DNA of 64,000 nucleotides, taken from assembly GCF_910592395.1 (NCBI RefSeq), contig NC_088311.1:23220646-23284645 (forward strand), written 5' to 3'. Of this stretch, positions 41,301 through 56,300 are shown one piece after another; the first letter of the stretch is position 1, and each line of letters opens with the position of its first letter. The notes under the pieces are model-generated. The model saw only the letters and a list, made by a program, of their open reading frames with translations. It did no database searches and was not told where the DNA came from. A program made the position numbers and the translations under genes. Source of the stretch: Lineus longissimus (taxonomy: Eukaryota > Nemertea > Pilidiophora > Heteronemertea > Lineidae).

Positions 41301-44300
41301 ATTTTATCTCATTCTTGATTTTGATGCGCTTGCCAGGGGAATACTCAAGGGTGCCACTAGTAGCCCATTCTAGGTCATCTTTCTGATGATTGATAGAGAA
41401 GCCTGTGTATTCAAAGTGCTTGATTGGACTAGCCATACGGGCATCACCGACGATGTGATTGATACCGTCAACAAACCACTTGTTTTCAATGTGCACTCGG
41501 CTGATGTAGGCATCATAATCGAAGATCAAATCGTGCTCAAATTTGCTCAAGGTTCCGCTGTGCTTCAGGTCGAGACTGAGACTAGTGAGATAGTAAGATG
41601 GAGTTTTAAGCATGAATTTCAAGATCAATGGCTGGTTGGTCGCGTGCTTCTGGAAGGCGAAGCTCATCTCGTTCTTTCCGGCTGGGTATTCCAAAATGGC
41701 GGACACTTCATGTTGTTTCTGCTCTTTGTTGTTGTATTCCAGATTCAATAGGTACCTCTCATGATCAGCGATGGGTGTGGTGATGTCAACTTTAGCCTTC
41801 CAGCTCTCGACCCCCTGGATCTCGGAGGTAAACCGAGCCGTAAATTCGCGAGCATCCTCATACGGCGTAACCAAACGCATGTTTCCATTCACGAGACTGT
41901 ATGACTCCATTGTGGCTGTACCAGTGAACTGGATCTCCTTACCATGGACTAAGCTCAGGATGGTAACTCTGGTCTCAGTAGCTGGCATCTCACCATCATG
42001 CTGAATGTTAAGTGATAAGGATGATAAGGTCTCGCATGGACTGGTCAGACCAATGGTAACTCGGACTGGGCTGTACTCAACTGATGCAGTAGCTTCGACC
42101 TTTTTGCTTGGTGCGTAGTCCACGTATGCCGTCGTCTCCATCTTACTCGGCTGGCCCTGGTGGGTGAATCCGAGACCGAAGCTCTCGAAGTTCTCATAGG
42201 GTGTTGTGACCTTGGCGTTGCCGCTGATGTATGTTTTACCATAATAGGTGAGACCGGTAGTAAAGGCGATCTTGCCTACCTGAGATTGTAACTCGAAACC
42301 ACCTTTGTCAGTGAATCCCCTGTAGTCCTTGTCATGGTCAAACTCTACCTTAAAGCTTCGGATGACATCAAATGGTGTGGACAAGACAAGGTCTCCCTTG
42401 ATCTTGTCTGTGCCATCGAAGTTGGACTTCACCTGGACCGTCACAGCCTTCTGTGGTTGGTACGTGAGGGTGATTGCAGAGTCACTAGACTCTCGGCTAA
42501 GCACGTGCGTCACGTCTAGGACCACGGACTCATACGCTGGCAATGGAGTGGTAAGTGTTGCCTTCAATGCAATGGAATCCCAACCTTGGGGTGTCGTAGT
42601 TATTTCAAGACGCCAGATATCATCACCCCTGTTAACATTCACGTATCCACTGTATGGCATTTCTGATGCTTCGGTCTTGAGTACAATTGCTATTGGCTCT
42701 AGGTAACCAGGTACATTAGCAAGGAGAGCTGTAAGGTCAAGATGAGCTGTGCCTTCCATCGCTCTCCATGAGTTCCCAGTCAGGGTAAATCCAGCACTTG
42801 CCCTCCTACCCAAGTGGGAGAGTTCTATAGCAGAAACGATCTTCTGTCTGTTGATTTCGAATTCTAATGCGGAGTTGATATTGCGGATTTCTTCAATTGG
42901 GGTTTTGAGTGCAACTGTGGCATAGACGCGGAAGCCATCAACCAACCGGAGGTTTCCTCCAAGAACGATCCCCCACTGTGCTGCGTTAATGGTAACTGTA
43001 TGCTCAGACTCCAAGGTGGATTCCGAGTTCTGGTGTTTCCATTCGTAGCCAACCCTCCTGAACTGTCTGTATGGTGTGGTGATCTGGATCTTTCCGTTGT
43101 TGTTGAGCATCCATCCTTGGCGCTCATGTTTCATGTCGAAAGATGCTGTGACTCTCTTAGTCCTCTGCCAGGCTGCGGACATGCTGCTGGAAAAGATACG
43201 GCCATCGTCAGTGTGTTTCAGCGAGAGACTCATGTCATCGTAGTTCTGGAATGGTGTTGTAATCCTGATACTTCCTTCCATATTTCTGCGGGTAGGGCTG
43301 TTGTTGTTCTTGCCTTTCACCTCAATCGCCATCTGTTTATCTTCAACATTGCCGGACAGCTTGGTTGCCATTTCACCATCTACGATGCCGTGGGTAAGGA
43401 CGGCTCCGATGCGTGTGACAGGGCTGAACGGGGTCTGCATCTGGAAGGTACCACCGAAGCTTCTGAGGCTTGTGATGTCCAGGTCAAGGTTTGCAAGGAT
43501 CTTGTTGACACGGTCCCACATCACCTCAGCGGTCGTGACATACGTACTATCTTCGCCCTTATGGGTGAACGAGGCGCCAAACCTACGTGATAGGAAAGGT
43601 ACATCGACCTTAAGGGCACCTTCAATAGTGTCCTTGTACTTTCCAGTCAACTCAGCTTCAATTTTCTTGTCATCGGCTTCACCACCAAGAATGAAACTAA
43701 GCTCTTTGTCTTGATAGAGGTACTTGCCTTTGATTCCCATCTTCTTCAAACCATTAAATGGTGTAACGACGGCAATATTGCCCTCCATATCCTTCAGGCT
43801 AGCCATGGTTAGGAGTGCATTGGCAGAGATGGTCTTTGCGGGTGCCCATGTGACATCAGCGCCAGTTTTGTAGGTCTGACCATTGCTGTTGTACATGAAA
43901 CCTGCTCCAACATCCTCTACGTACTGGAATGGTGATGTGAACTTGATGCTGCCTGATATGGCCCGAGATGCGCGTATCTTGGTGTTGATCATGCTGAGAT
44001 CCAACTGCATTCTGTCATCTTCCCAATCAACCATCGCGTGGGATTTGTACTCCCCGGCAGCCTTCTCAGCCGTTGCTTCAATTAAAACTTTACGACCCGG
44101 GTAAATGACAGTGGCAGTTGCCTCGTGTTTCCTGACGTAGCTGTAGCTTTGCATCTTGTACAGTCCATCAACAACTAAACTCTTAGTGTCGTCGTTATCT
44201 GCATCCCACTTGACGTCCATCTTAAAGCCGTGCTCACCATTCACGAACAGCTTCATATCAGAAGTACCAGTGATGCGTCGTCCTGGGTAAAAGACATCTG

Positions 44301-47300
44301 CGGAGGCAGAACCAGTGAACTGTTTGCCCTGCTTAACGTAGGTATAAGCAACATCTCCGCTATAGACTTCATTCATGGCATTGACTTTGAGTCTGGCGCC
44401 GAAGTCGTCTAATTTAGGCGAAATACTTCCTTCAACAGTGATTGGATCCTTGTCTGGTATATTGATCTCACTGTTAACGCTGTAGACACCGGCGTCGTAC
44501 TTGAACGTGCTCTGTTCCCTGATCTCCTTGGACCTCTGCCACTGGATCCTGCTGGACGTGTGGTACTCTTGATCCCTGGTCTGTTCGATCTTACTCGAAA
44601 CGGCCATCTCTCGTCCTGGGTACACCAGTGAGGCAGCTCCGGAGTATTTCATCAATCGTCCTCCGAGGTTCATGAGATTAATCTGAGCATTGATTCGTTT
44701 ACCTGGTTTGTATTCCACTTCAGCTTTGGTCTCTAATCTTCTGGAATCGTGGTGATGCTTACCAGAAATATCCACATTCACGTCCTGAAACAAAGGAGCC
44801 ATTGATATTATACGTGAGAGACCCGGAGGCAAAGAAGCAAAAGTACAAATGCAGTTGATCTATCTTTTACGTTGATTATTCACTGAAATTATCATGGAGT
44901 TTGATATTAATGGTGGTCGCCAGTATTTCGAATAATTACACAAATGAACAATCGTCAAATACTTAATTACTAGAATTATCCGATAGTTTTCCTCCTTAAA
45001 AATGTCATGAGCATGAGATTTGTAATACAGGAATAGCCATGACTGCTCACCTTAGCTGGGAAGTAGAACTTCAGCCTGGCATCAGCATTGAACTTGGGTC
45101 CATGCTTCTCGTAATTGATAATGGTCGAAGCCGACAGGCGTTTGGTTCTGTCATTTGGATCTGGGCCATACTTCACGTCGACTGAGGTCTCAAAGTGAGT
45201 GTCTGTGGTTTCTGCGTCCCACTTGACGTGCGTGTTGTAATTAGGGTAGGCACTTAGACTTACAGCTCTGTTAAGGGAAAAGCATGGGTTTTTGAATTGA
45301 CGAGTGAGAGAAATATCAAGTAGAACGTACATATATCAACATCTAGATTTGATAATAGGAAGATGAATTGACGAGTCAGTAAGTTTTAGTGTTGTAGGAG
45401 CTAGACAGTTTATATTACATGTCCGTGAAAGTAGGTAATAAAACGAGTTTATGCCATAGGGAATGTACAACCTTCCAGTCCACGGGTACCATCGTATAGT
45501 GAAGTAAATGTACACAGATTCATGCTCGACAACACCATATTACAGCAAACAGTTTGTGTGCAGAGCAATCTCTGACTGTGGTATACAAGAAGAAGAAGAG
45601 GAAGAATGCTACAACTTACGTGTCAAACAGCATCTTCCTCATAGTCCTAGTCACCGAGTTCCTTCCCTTGAAGTTGAGGTTGACCGTCTCTTCCCTCCTC
45701 TTCTGCCATTGGTAAGACACGCTCATGCGGGACTTGTAGTTGTCTGCACGGCAGTCCAGGAAGCCGCTGAGGCTGGTCTTCAGGATGGGAGACTGAAGGT
45801 CAAAGTTCGTGTTGTAACGATCGCGATCGGGTCCGCGCACCTCTTTACGGATTGCGCCTGAAATAATTTAAGAGTCATCTCTGTAGAGATTTTACGATAG
45901 GGAAGTTTACAAACTGTTGCGAACTTTGGAGTGTGAAATACGAAAAAAAGAACCGATTCGTCCGATATGGAGGTCAGAATTGCTTTCGAGCTCAGCAATA
46001 TTTCCAAGTGCAACGCAAGCTCAAACGAGTCCAGAATCTTTACTAGTATGGTCTGTCACCACGAAATCTGATAATATTCTTGCAAAGGCAGTGCTTTTAA
46101 AGCTCTTCCAATAACTTTACCGACGCCACTTGGGCATTCATGACGAAGGGTTGAGGTATGGCCTCTGCGTGTGCAAGTGAAAAAGATTAGCTGAAATATA
46201 ACTCGGAATATTGTCTAGTCTCTTACCATTGATGGTCACTGGAGTAGTAAAGAGCTGCTGCACATTGAGACTGTATTCAAGGTATTTGTTGGTTGCCGTG
46301 CTGGAGGTTACGCTACCAGAAATCAGCACGGGCTGCCTGTCAGGGATGCGGATCTCAATGTTGGGGGTCAAGGTCTTCTTCTCCGCGCCCTGGGAGTCTC
46401 GTTCGGTGTCCATCTGGATCTCGGCCATGACGGAGTACTCCTTGGTTTCGTCGATCATGAGCCTGAGAGTAGCCCTCTTCAGATCGTCCTGTTGTACCAG
46501 AGCGCCTGAAAATGCCATAGGAAAACCCGGTATCTAATTAGAAGATAAAATACTGATGAAAAAAAAATACAACAATTGGAAAGGCGAAGTGGTATTCCGG
46601 ATGGCCTTCTACATGTATATGTTTATCAATCATAAGAAGATGATGTGTACATAGATGTGTTGATGTTGATTTCATATCAGGAGTAGGGTTTAGAGTAAAC
46701 GGGGTTCAGGCGTCTTTCTCCATATGCGATAGAGATGTGATGTTTTTCTTTAAATCTCGCTTACCGTTCAAGTTGGCCTTCTTCCATGGTGTTTTTAATT
46801 CGAAGTTGAGCGCCTTGGAGCCACGATTTAAAAGGAAATCGAAGAGGAACTCGCGGTCGGTCTTAGATCCTGGTGTATTGAAACCGAGACGGGCAGCGTG
46901 GGAAAGGGCCGTCTGTCCATTAGTGCGAACCTAAGATATCAAATAAATCACGAGATGATTGAAGAATTCAATTACCAGAGTCATCCTAATCAAGGTTCTA
47001 CAAAAGCGAGCGGAGCGGGATAGATGTCCACTTGCCGGCGTCGCCGTAAGAGCCGACCTCGGAGACGAGATGTTTCAAGTTACCAACTTCAAACTAAATT
47101 CCCAAACTAATAATAATGTAAACGTTGAGAATATCATTTTAATGTTGTTTTTTTTGCTCAAAGGATTTTACACACCTTGGTTGTCTTGAGTATGGCTTCG
47201 AAGTCATAGCTGGTGTGGGAATCCAGCTTGTTCAAGACTACGCTCATCTTGGCTGGGCCGGTCATGGGGAAGGTTGGGACATCAGACATGTCTGGGGTAG

Positions 47301-50300
47301 TCGGGTAGGAGATCTCGCCACAGAGCTCAATGCCTAGGACCTTAGTCAGCTTGTCACCCGTGCACTTCTTCGTGTTCACGCGGTTGGAATCGATCATCGT
47401 TTGTTCGATTTCTTGACTCTGGTGGACGATGTAGAACTTATTTCTAGAAAGAAGGATCGGTCACATTTTTGTCAAATTCACATAACTGTTAGAAGATTTG
47501 CTGATTAATTCACAGATTCAAGGATCAGTCGGACACATTACTCTTGGTATTCACATCACAAATAAAGTTAAAAAATCACAGAAATTTCAGAAGATTCTCA
47601 AATCTATTTACGGAGTGTTAACCACTCAAGTAGAGAAGTCTTTAGGGGTGAGGTTGACATCCAAATTTAAGTAACTTACTCTGCGCTAATGATCTCAATC
47701 TTGTCCCTGGGCATTTCGAACTTGACATTGACGACCTGGCTGTCTTGGATTTGCATCTTCCCTTCAATGGCAGTACTGGAGTGGATAGTGGTCACCATCT
47801 TTAAGCCAGTTCTGGCAACGTTTGCGTCAACGCTCATCATGCTCGAGATCTCGACTGCAGCACTGCAAAAAGAAATGGTTTTGGCTGATATTGAGGAGCA
47901 AACTCCTTGATCACGTCTTTGAAATCCCCAACTGTCCATCTACTCCAAACGTGAGTTCGCCATATCAAGGTGATGACCATTCACAATGGAGTATCCAATC
48001 ACGTGATCTGACGTCATCATGTCATCTCCTCTGCTTGCTTACCTCGGTTTGAATGCACCGTTGATGTCCATTGTCCTGGGTGAAGGATGGAGTCGCCTGA
48101 CGTCCATTTTACCCGTGATCTGCATGTTCAGGGTGGCAGTCCCGTTGATGGAGAGCTTCAGGGGTAAACCAAGGACAGTCGGGATGGTCATGGTCGTGTC
48201 AAGGAACATGACACTCTTGCTGAAGTTGATGTCATGGTTACTAGCCAACTTGATGAGAATGTCCAGGATGTTCAGGTCACCTCCGGGTGCTGTCAACTTC
48301 TCGAAGTCGAGATACTTGATCTCCTGACCGAAGATTTTGAAGTAGAGGGAGCCTTTTGGCTCTTCCTTGGTCTCAGATGTGAACTGGAAAAAAACAGTTT
48401 GAAATGATCTGCTGGTAACTGCTGGTATAACATTCACTCACTAATTAATGAGAACAGTGTGGAGTCAACATTCATCTCCACACACGAAGAACAACATATT
48501 TCAAACGGTAAGGTTTCCAGTAAGGTTTGCTCAAAATCTATAAGTGATGCATCGTTCTTCAAACTGTGCATCCCACTAAGGTGAACAGGATGTAGACCAT
48601 CGATCATGGCAAGATAAGAGACTGGCGTAGAGAATCCTTTACCGGAAATGTGCACTCATCCGAGAGTTGTCCTTGCACAGTTCATCGGGCTCCGGGACGA
48701 ATGACTGATGCGTCTTATAGTAACTCACCTGATTATCAATCAGATTCATCTTGTCGTCAGAAACTGATCTCTTTCCTCTCTTCTTCAGAACGTCCTTGAC
48801 ATTGCTGTCGGAGAAATATCCATTCGGCCCGAAGTACTTCTCTACCATGTGCTCAAGCCCCTCTGCGCGGCCGCCGAATTCCATCAGGTTCACGGACTTC
48901 CCGAAGAGATCAACAGTCAGATTGAACATGGCGGATCTCGGGATGTATGACTTTGTTGACCAGATCAAGTTGCCCTCGACCTTGGCACCGGTGTTGATAC
49001 TGTCAAAGAACATAGAGCCTTCGAAGTTTCGAGAGTATTTCCTCTTGTCAAGGTCAAACGTCTTCCTCAAGGTCGTGTTGTCCAGGATGCGGCGGATGCG
49101 TTGTTTGTGCGGGTCAGACGTTTCCATAAGATTGGTCAAGTGGGTCCAGACGAAAGATCCAACTTGGTTGACCACCTCGGACTCGAGGGTTCTCTCCACG
49201 ATGTTGATGGTCTCCTCGGTGGCGCAGGACATGGCGGCGATGTAGGCGCCAATACGGACCTCGGAATCCTCCGTAACGTCGGCATAAATGCGAAGAGCTT
49301 GACGGCGCTGAAATGCAGAGGGCGATTGAAAGATGAAGCTTACCATGTCAGAAAAAGAACCTCGCAAGATGTACTGAATTGGGAGCCACTGAAGTCCTAA
49401 TATGGCTGGTACATGTAGTGTACGACAACTGAATCACCTTCGGAATTATGAATATCCCCTCCCAAAAAGCACAACTCCATCGCCTTGACAAACTGGTGAT
49501 TGTTTAATAGCGTATCGAGCCTTTTCTTGCTCTTTTAGAGCAACACCTGAGTAAAAAGAAGTGAAGATGTATGGAAAAGTAGACTACAAAGTCGATCAAT
49601 TTGCTCCTAAATCGTCGATTATGCAGATAAGTGTCCTACTTACATCTGCAGAGCACGGTTGCTTTTTGAGCGCCTCAAAGGCGGCCAACCGAATCTCAAT
49701 AGGATTGGACTCCTCGGTGAAGCATCTGCCAAGAGTATCAGCAACGGCAGGTGCGTTAGCCATGTTTCCTAGGGCCTTTAGCGACATGATGATCTGCTCT
49801 TTACTGCTTTGGCTTCCAACCTTGCAGTTGTAGTTCAGGTTCCTCTCGAGGAGAGAATGGATTTGTCCGACAGTGGCGCTGGTCAAGCAGTCTGCGTTCA
49901 TCTTGCAGTAGCTGTTGACAAGGGCTGAGCCAGCGAGGTAGGCGGTCTTGCTGGGGTTTGGTGCGACGAGGAGCTCCTTTACGCTCTCCAACATCTCCTT
50001 GGTGGGGTTCTGGATGAAGGCAAGCGATGAGACCCACATATCGGCCTCGGTACCACGGACGTGGCGTTGGTTGACAAGCTCGCTGATGAGGCTGACGGAG
50101 GCAGGGGTGCCTGCCATTGGGACAGCATCGTGGAAGAATTTCCTGAAAGATAAGTAATATCAATGAAGTTCACTTCTAGTTGCCCATGGTTTGAGCAAAA
50201 TAGCGAAAGCCATCACATACGATTAAAGATACGCCAGTCTTTTCTTTTCGTACCCAACAGGAACGCACAAAGGTCGACTTACTTTGCCGCATCGTGGTTC

Positions 50301-53300
50301 GACCTGCACACCCTCTTTGAGATGACATGTCTGTGGAGCTGCTTTAAGGCAATAGGCTCCAGCTCCTTAATCTTGTAGACCAGATCGGAGAACAGGCGGG
50401 GAGTCTCAGGCCTGACGTCCATCTTGGTCTGCTCGCAGATCGAGTTGAGAGTGCTGGCCGCACTGCCGGTATCACGGGTTGTCTTTGGGGTCTCCTTTTC
50501 ATGTTCAAACAGCATGTTGCTGCGGCGGATATTGCCACCTGAAAACGCCAATTATCGATTGTAAGATCTAATGAGTATCACTGGACCGAGTGTAACATGT
50601 TTACCAATCGTCACTGATGCGGAGCTAGTTCTAATTTTAAATACATTTTTCATATGGAAAACAGCATTCCTATTCTCCCTATTCCCCTTAATGTTTTGAC
50701 CCAAAAAAATCAAAGAGCAAGGTCGGTTTGTCTCTTAACAATAGCATCAAACGCAAATTGTTACTTAATTTTACTTAATGGATTTACTTAACGGTTTAAG
50801 GATAACACCCATCGGTGATCTTATTGGCGTGCTAATTTTTAAGACTATTCTTTGATTGTCTCTGCTATTGATTTCGTAATCATAACTTAGAAGTATATGC
50901 AAGATATAAATTGACGGAACCGGGTTGTTTATAAAACTCATTGACCATATTTTGACCCAGCTGGTGAAATTGTGAATCACGCGTCCAGGTACGCCAATCG
51001 AAACACCCTGACCCCTGCGATCAACCAAAGTCCAGTAGAGTATGTATGATGAGATAATGTCATCCTGGACACTTTTCCTATGTCATGTTTGTGTCAGACT
51101 TCAGAACAATGGTAGACTTTGTCCAAATGGTTTAAAAACAGGAAATATACAAAGTTCGCAGATCATAGGCCTACTTGACTAATTGGGTTAAGTGTAATGG
51201 GTGTACTGGTCGTGATATATAGAAGTTGATAAGTGTGCTTGCACTCGATTTTAAAGGTTTGGTTTGGTTGGGCACTTTGCTTATTTGTCCCGCTGGTTAT
51301 AACTGACAACCACGGCGCTAGTGAAGTACAGACGCGCCAGGGCGATGAATATTTCCCTCCATAGCGTTTCTCTATCGGCCGACTCAAGTAAGATTCAATG
51401 CTGGCAAATACTATTTCAAATTTCAAATATTTCAATGACTGAATGTGGTGGATCGAACTAGAATTGTATTGACCTTGTCATATATTGAAGCCATAGGCCT
51501 GATAGCTATGATCTCTCTGGAAGGAGGTTAAAGTATATAAAAAACTAGTCAGAACTGGACTCGTTGTCGATTAAAGGAAAAACGACGAACTCTGTGTTGA
51601 AATGATTTCGGGCTAAAGCCTGACAAATATATGATTTTTTTTGTAACAGAACAAATTATGTAATTTTCTGAATTCCATTAGTAGGAAATATCAATAAAGA
51701 GATAATGGGATATCGCATTAGGCCTATTCTTACATGACCGATAATAAATGAACAAACAAATTGCAATGAGTATATTATTGTCGGTGGAACATTGATACCT
51801 AACGAAAATGGAAAAAAAGCAAAATCTCACCTCTGGTTCCATTTTAGGTAAAATGGCATATTCGTAGAGGCTGATAAAAAATGACTTACCAAGTGTGGTT
51901 CTAACTCCGGGCCTCATACCAACGAACTCAAGGGAGTGCTTGGCGTGGGTCATGGCTCCGTTGTGGCCCTTGGAGAAGGGACGGAATATATGGTGTTCCT
52001 CGCAGTTGGCCTTCATGAGGTGCCCGTTGGTGACACTCAATGTCTGCACACACTCGTGGGTGCTTTTTGTCAAAGGGAGCGACTGGATATCCTAAAGGAA
52101 GGGAAATGATTTATGAGAAATGTGCGTATGTATGAAAAATAGTATATTATTTGAACGTTACAAATGCCATGTGTTGCTAATTTAATCTTTCTTTCTGCTG
52201 TCAAAGGATTTTCGGATTCTTGTTGATGGCGATCGAGGCGAAGATAAGAATGAAAATAAACTGAAATACGCAAAGATTAGCAAATTCCTTCAAAAAGCTG
52301 AAAACGTCATGTACAAAATCCCTCAAAGAGTCAAAATTTCCCTCAATATTAGATTCAATGCCAAATTATTCGCCATGAAAATGACTGACTTACTGATGGT
52401 ACCCGGTATGGCGTGGCCTGCATGGCTGTCTTGAAGCCATGTCTGTCGGTACAGGCCAGGAGGTCCTTGGTCTTGTTCACGATGATGGTGGTGTACTGCC
52501 TGGACATGATCCTGTAGTCGGCGCGGCAGTTACCCGCAACATCAGTCTATTTTTGATAATAAAAAAACAGCATATGTTTTAAAACTTTTTCTTGGTGATG
52601 TGGCGGAGTTTATAGGAAACCCTTAGAAATGAAGGTATGTTTTAGAGTTGATCTAAAGGAAGAGCCTGAACAAGGTTTATTCAGTTTGTTCCAAAATACA
52701 TCAGGTTCAGCAGTGACGCGCACTCCGGACATGGTGGATCGGCCTCGTCCCTCTTAAAAGTAGGAGGACTATGACCAGGATGACTAATGGTCTACCTCGG
52801 GAGTCTAAAATGACTCGGCCCAATACCTCAATGGGCCAGAATTTGTATATTTGTTAACCTACTTCAGAAATCTTATCCTCCTTCTGGAAATCATCCATAG
52901 AGTTTTGGAATGATGAAAGGACACCGCGCTTGACATTGGCTATCCACGGCTTCTCGCCAGCCTCGGGGCACACATCCTCGATGCGGCCGTCTTGGTAAGC
53001 GAACCTCAGGGGATGCTCCTCGAGGGCCCTGCGGAAAGATTCTGCTCCGAGCATGGCCCACGCACGGCCGGTCTTGTCGGTTTCCTCCAATCGTACATCT
53101 CGCAGCTGAAAAGAAACAGTCATTGTTGTTACCGTATTATAAGCCTGTACAATTTCGAGGCCTTGTTGTTTGTGCAATTCGCGAAAATCGCTTTGAAAAT
53201 AAAAATTTCATCAATATGGCAGATTATCATGGAAACTTCTAGCCGTTCTTCAATCAAAACATGTCCGTTTTTTGACACCGTGCTACCTATACTGGTGAAC

Positions 53301-56300
53301 GGGTATAACCCAAATTATGCCATAAGTTATAGGCCGGGTCTATTTGGCAAGCCGCTCGCCGAACAGGCATCTTTTTTTGTCCTGTTTGGAGAGCCGCTTG
53401 CCAAACAGCACTAAAAAGCCACCCTGTTCGGCAAGCCGGGCTTGCCAAACAGGGCAAAAATACTACCCTCTTTGGCGAGCCGGAGAGGTTACAACATGTT
53501 GGCCAATCAGAGAGCAGTGACGTCATATTCGAATTTATATGCGCATATTTAACAATGGCCGACTTCCCGCTCTCGATTCAATTTCTGTTACTAAACTCGG
53601 GTTTTGGTCAATAATCCATGAAGAAGCATGTACATGTACATGACTGTATGGATTTACAAAAAAAGTCATCAACGTGATTTAACTGCTAAGCGTGTTAAAT
53701 GCATTAGTGTGCATTTCTAAAGGCGTTTCACTGTAACTCCAGTGTTGCTGACCGTGTTGCCACGAATGATAATGAGCTCCTGGATGGTTGAATATGCATG
53801 AGTTCGGCTCTCCATCTAGGGCAGAAAAAAGGCGCTGTTTGGTGAGCCGGGCTTGCCAAATAGTCACTTCCTAAGTTATATTTTCACAATTATGGAATAA
53901 ACATACCCGTAAGGCCAGGTCGCATGAGTCAATCACTTCGAAGTCGGCCGTTGCCTTTAATCGCATTCCGGAGGCGCCTTCACTGGCTCCGAATACAGTT
54001 GTCTGTATAGACCCGTCATAATCGTACCGGTATGTTCCTCCCCTACTGTATTTGAATTTCGTCGACTCTGAAAAACGATATTATAAAAGTCGCATTATTC
54101 TTACTGACAAAACTTACCGATGCATAAATGAATGTTGCCTAAACTAAACTTAATATCAGGGGCGAAGATTCAGGCACTAACTCTAACTCTGTTCAACCTG
54201 CATACTGTATATCATTACGTGATTCTGCAAATTCGCAAATATTACCATCAATAGAGGAAAGTAAAACAGCGGTAGTTAGTGAAGTTTCCTTATATTATTA
54301 CTATCCAATTCCGAATTTTACTCTTTAATTGCGACTTTCATGAAAATGCAAAGTACATGTACATGAATATGCAAAGTACATCGTATTTTTGCCATCACTT
54401 ACCAACACATTGTGTTGAACATTGACTACCTAGTCTGCTACTTATGGGCACTAGAAAATAGAAGAAGGTATATTGGTAAATTATGTTTGAATCAGAAAAA
54501 GTTGGTTAAAAGAACAAAATGGTCTGCAAGGTATAGATTCACGACTTTTCAATGGAGGGACACAGATAGTAAACGTGTCTTTCCTCGAAACAATGAGGTG
54601 AAACACTCGGCGACGGAAACACTCAAAAGCGTTACCGGGCCAAACTGTCAATGGAGCAAGAGAAAGGGCACCTGTTTGGCGCAGGAGGTGGGGCAGGTGA
54701 AAAAATACGTCGAGTGAAAATGAGAATCGATGTTTTAATGGTTTAATCTACTGCAGATGAATCAAGTATGGTCAGAGTGTGTTAAATATGTGGATTCTTA
54801 AAGAAAGGACAGCTTTCCTATTACACTGTGAATAAAAAATAATTTTGTACGATCGTCGATCTAACGAGCAAGAGGCCTTTGGTCTCTCTAGCCATTGACC
54901 TTAATCCACCACAAATGGGTCACAAATGGGTAGGACTATTTCTCCGGGTAGGGAGGGGGGGGGGGGGCTATACCGATAGCCATGAAATACACCGGATGAC
55001 ACCGGGTGTGCAAGTTCTCACTGTCTTCTTGTTTTTGTTACCGCAACAGGTGCCGATGGAGCGCGAATGGACCGCTAAAGCAACACAGCCTCATTCGAGG
55101 GTCGCCCCAGTTTCTTTAATTGACCTCATTTTCCTAGAAACAGAGTTGTTTTATGACCAAATGAAAATAATGGTGATAGAAGTATTACAACAACTACTTT
55201 GAGAAAGTGTAACGAATTGTGCATTGTTACTAAGGTTTGCAGACTTCTTTCTTCTTCTCTTGTCTTGAAAATCTTCGTTGCGCTAACCGCACCAACAATG
55301 ATGGTCGCCGTGAGCCCTGGCCTGGGAAGATGTACTTGCCATCAGCAATAAATCTGCGAACGCGCACTCTAATCTGCTCCTACTACTGTGTTTTTTCTCT
55401 CGAATTTCTGCGAATTTTACGCCAGAAGGTTATACATGAACCCGGAGCTACACTCTCACGTGCCCAGAAAATGCTATGATTTATTACAACAATTGTCAAG
55501 GCTCACAGAAAACCAGGTTAGGTTCCAGGGTGCAGGCAAACAGTAATGATGACACTTTCATCTCTGACTCAGATTTTAATTGATGTCTAATCGACCAATT
55601 CAATTGTTTCTACCTAAACGACACAATTAAAGGGGAACACTCACGGGTGACTTATAACGATAGGGTGAAAGGGGTTATTCCGAGCGTCGCGGGAATTCTG
55701 AATTGCGCGTTTAAAGGCTGTGTTTAACGACGGGACAAAAAATAGTATAACAGCATATCTACGGCCGCCGCTACGTGGCGCTGATTGTCATTTAGGTATT
55801 AAGACTTTGTCTCAGTTCTGACGTCATTTTGACGTGTTAGACCTCAGGAAAAATCAGCGCTACCTGAAAATTGATATGCGGATAACCTATCATGATATAG
55901 GACTTACATGGTACCTTTTTTGTATTGATATGTTTGCTTGGACATTGCAGAAGCGAGGACCCTTTGTAGTTGTCATCAGCAACCTTTTTGGTTGTGTGCA
56001 CTGTATTATTCATATCGAGTTTGTCCTTAATTTTAGTGCAAAACAAATCCTAATTTTCTGACAAAGAAAGTAGGACATCATCTGGCTTTGTGACCGAGTT
56101 ACAGCGGACGAGATGGAAAATAAACCAACCTGGAGCACCCTCCAGAAGCAAGATATATCTAAGAAGCTAACTATATGATGAAGAGTACTAGAAGTAACAA
56201 AACAAAGGATGCCCTGCAGCTGAAGAGTCTCGAGATAAGCGCGCAAATAACAGGCTGCAAGTCTCTTTAGCTTGCTTGCAGATCGTTTTAAGGTCAAGGA

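Noticed and set aside
54412-54717. Plus-strand open frame of 101 codons in intron 1 of the lipoprotein gene
   Set aside because: No family features, no splice context, antisense to an intron.
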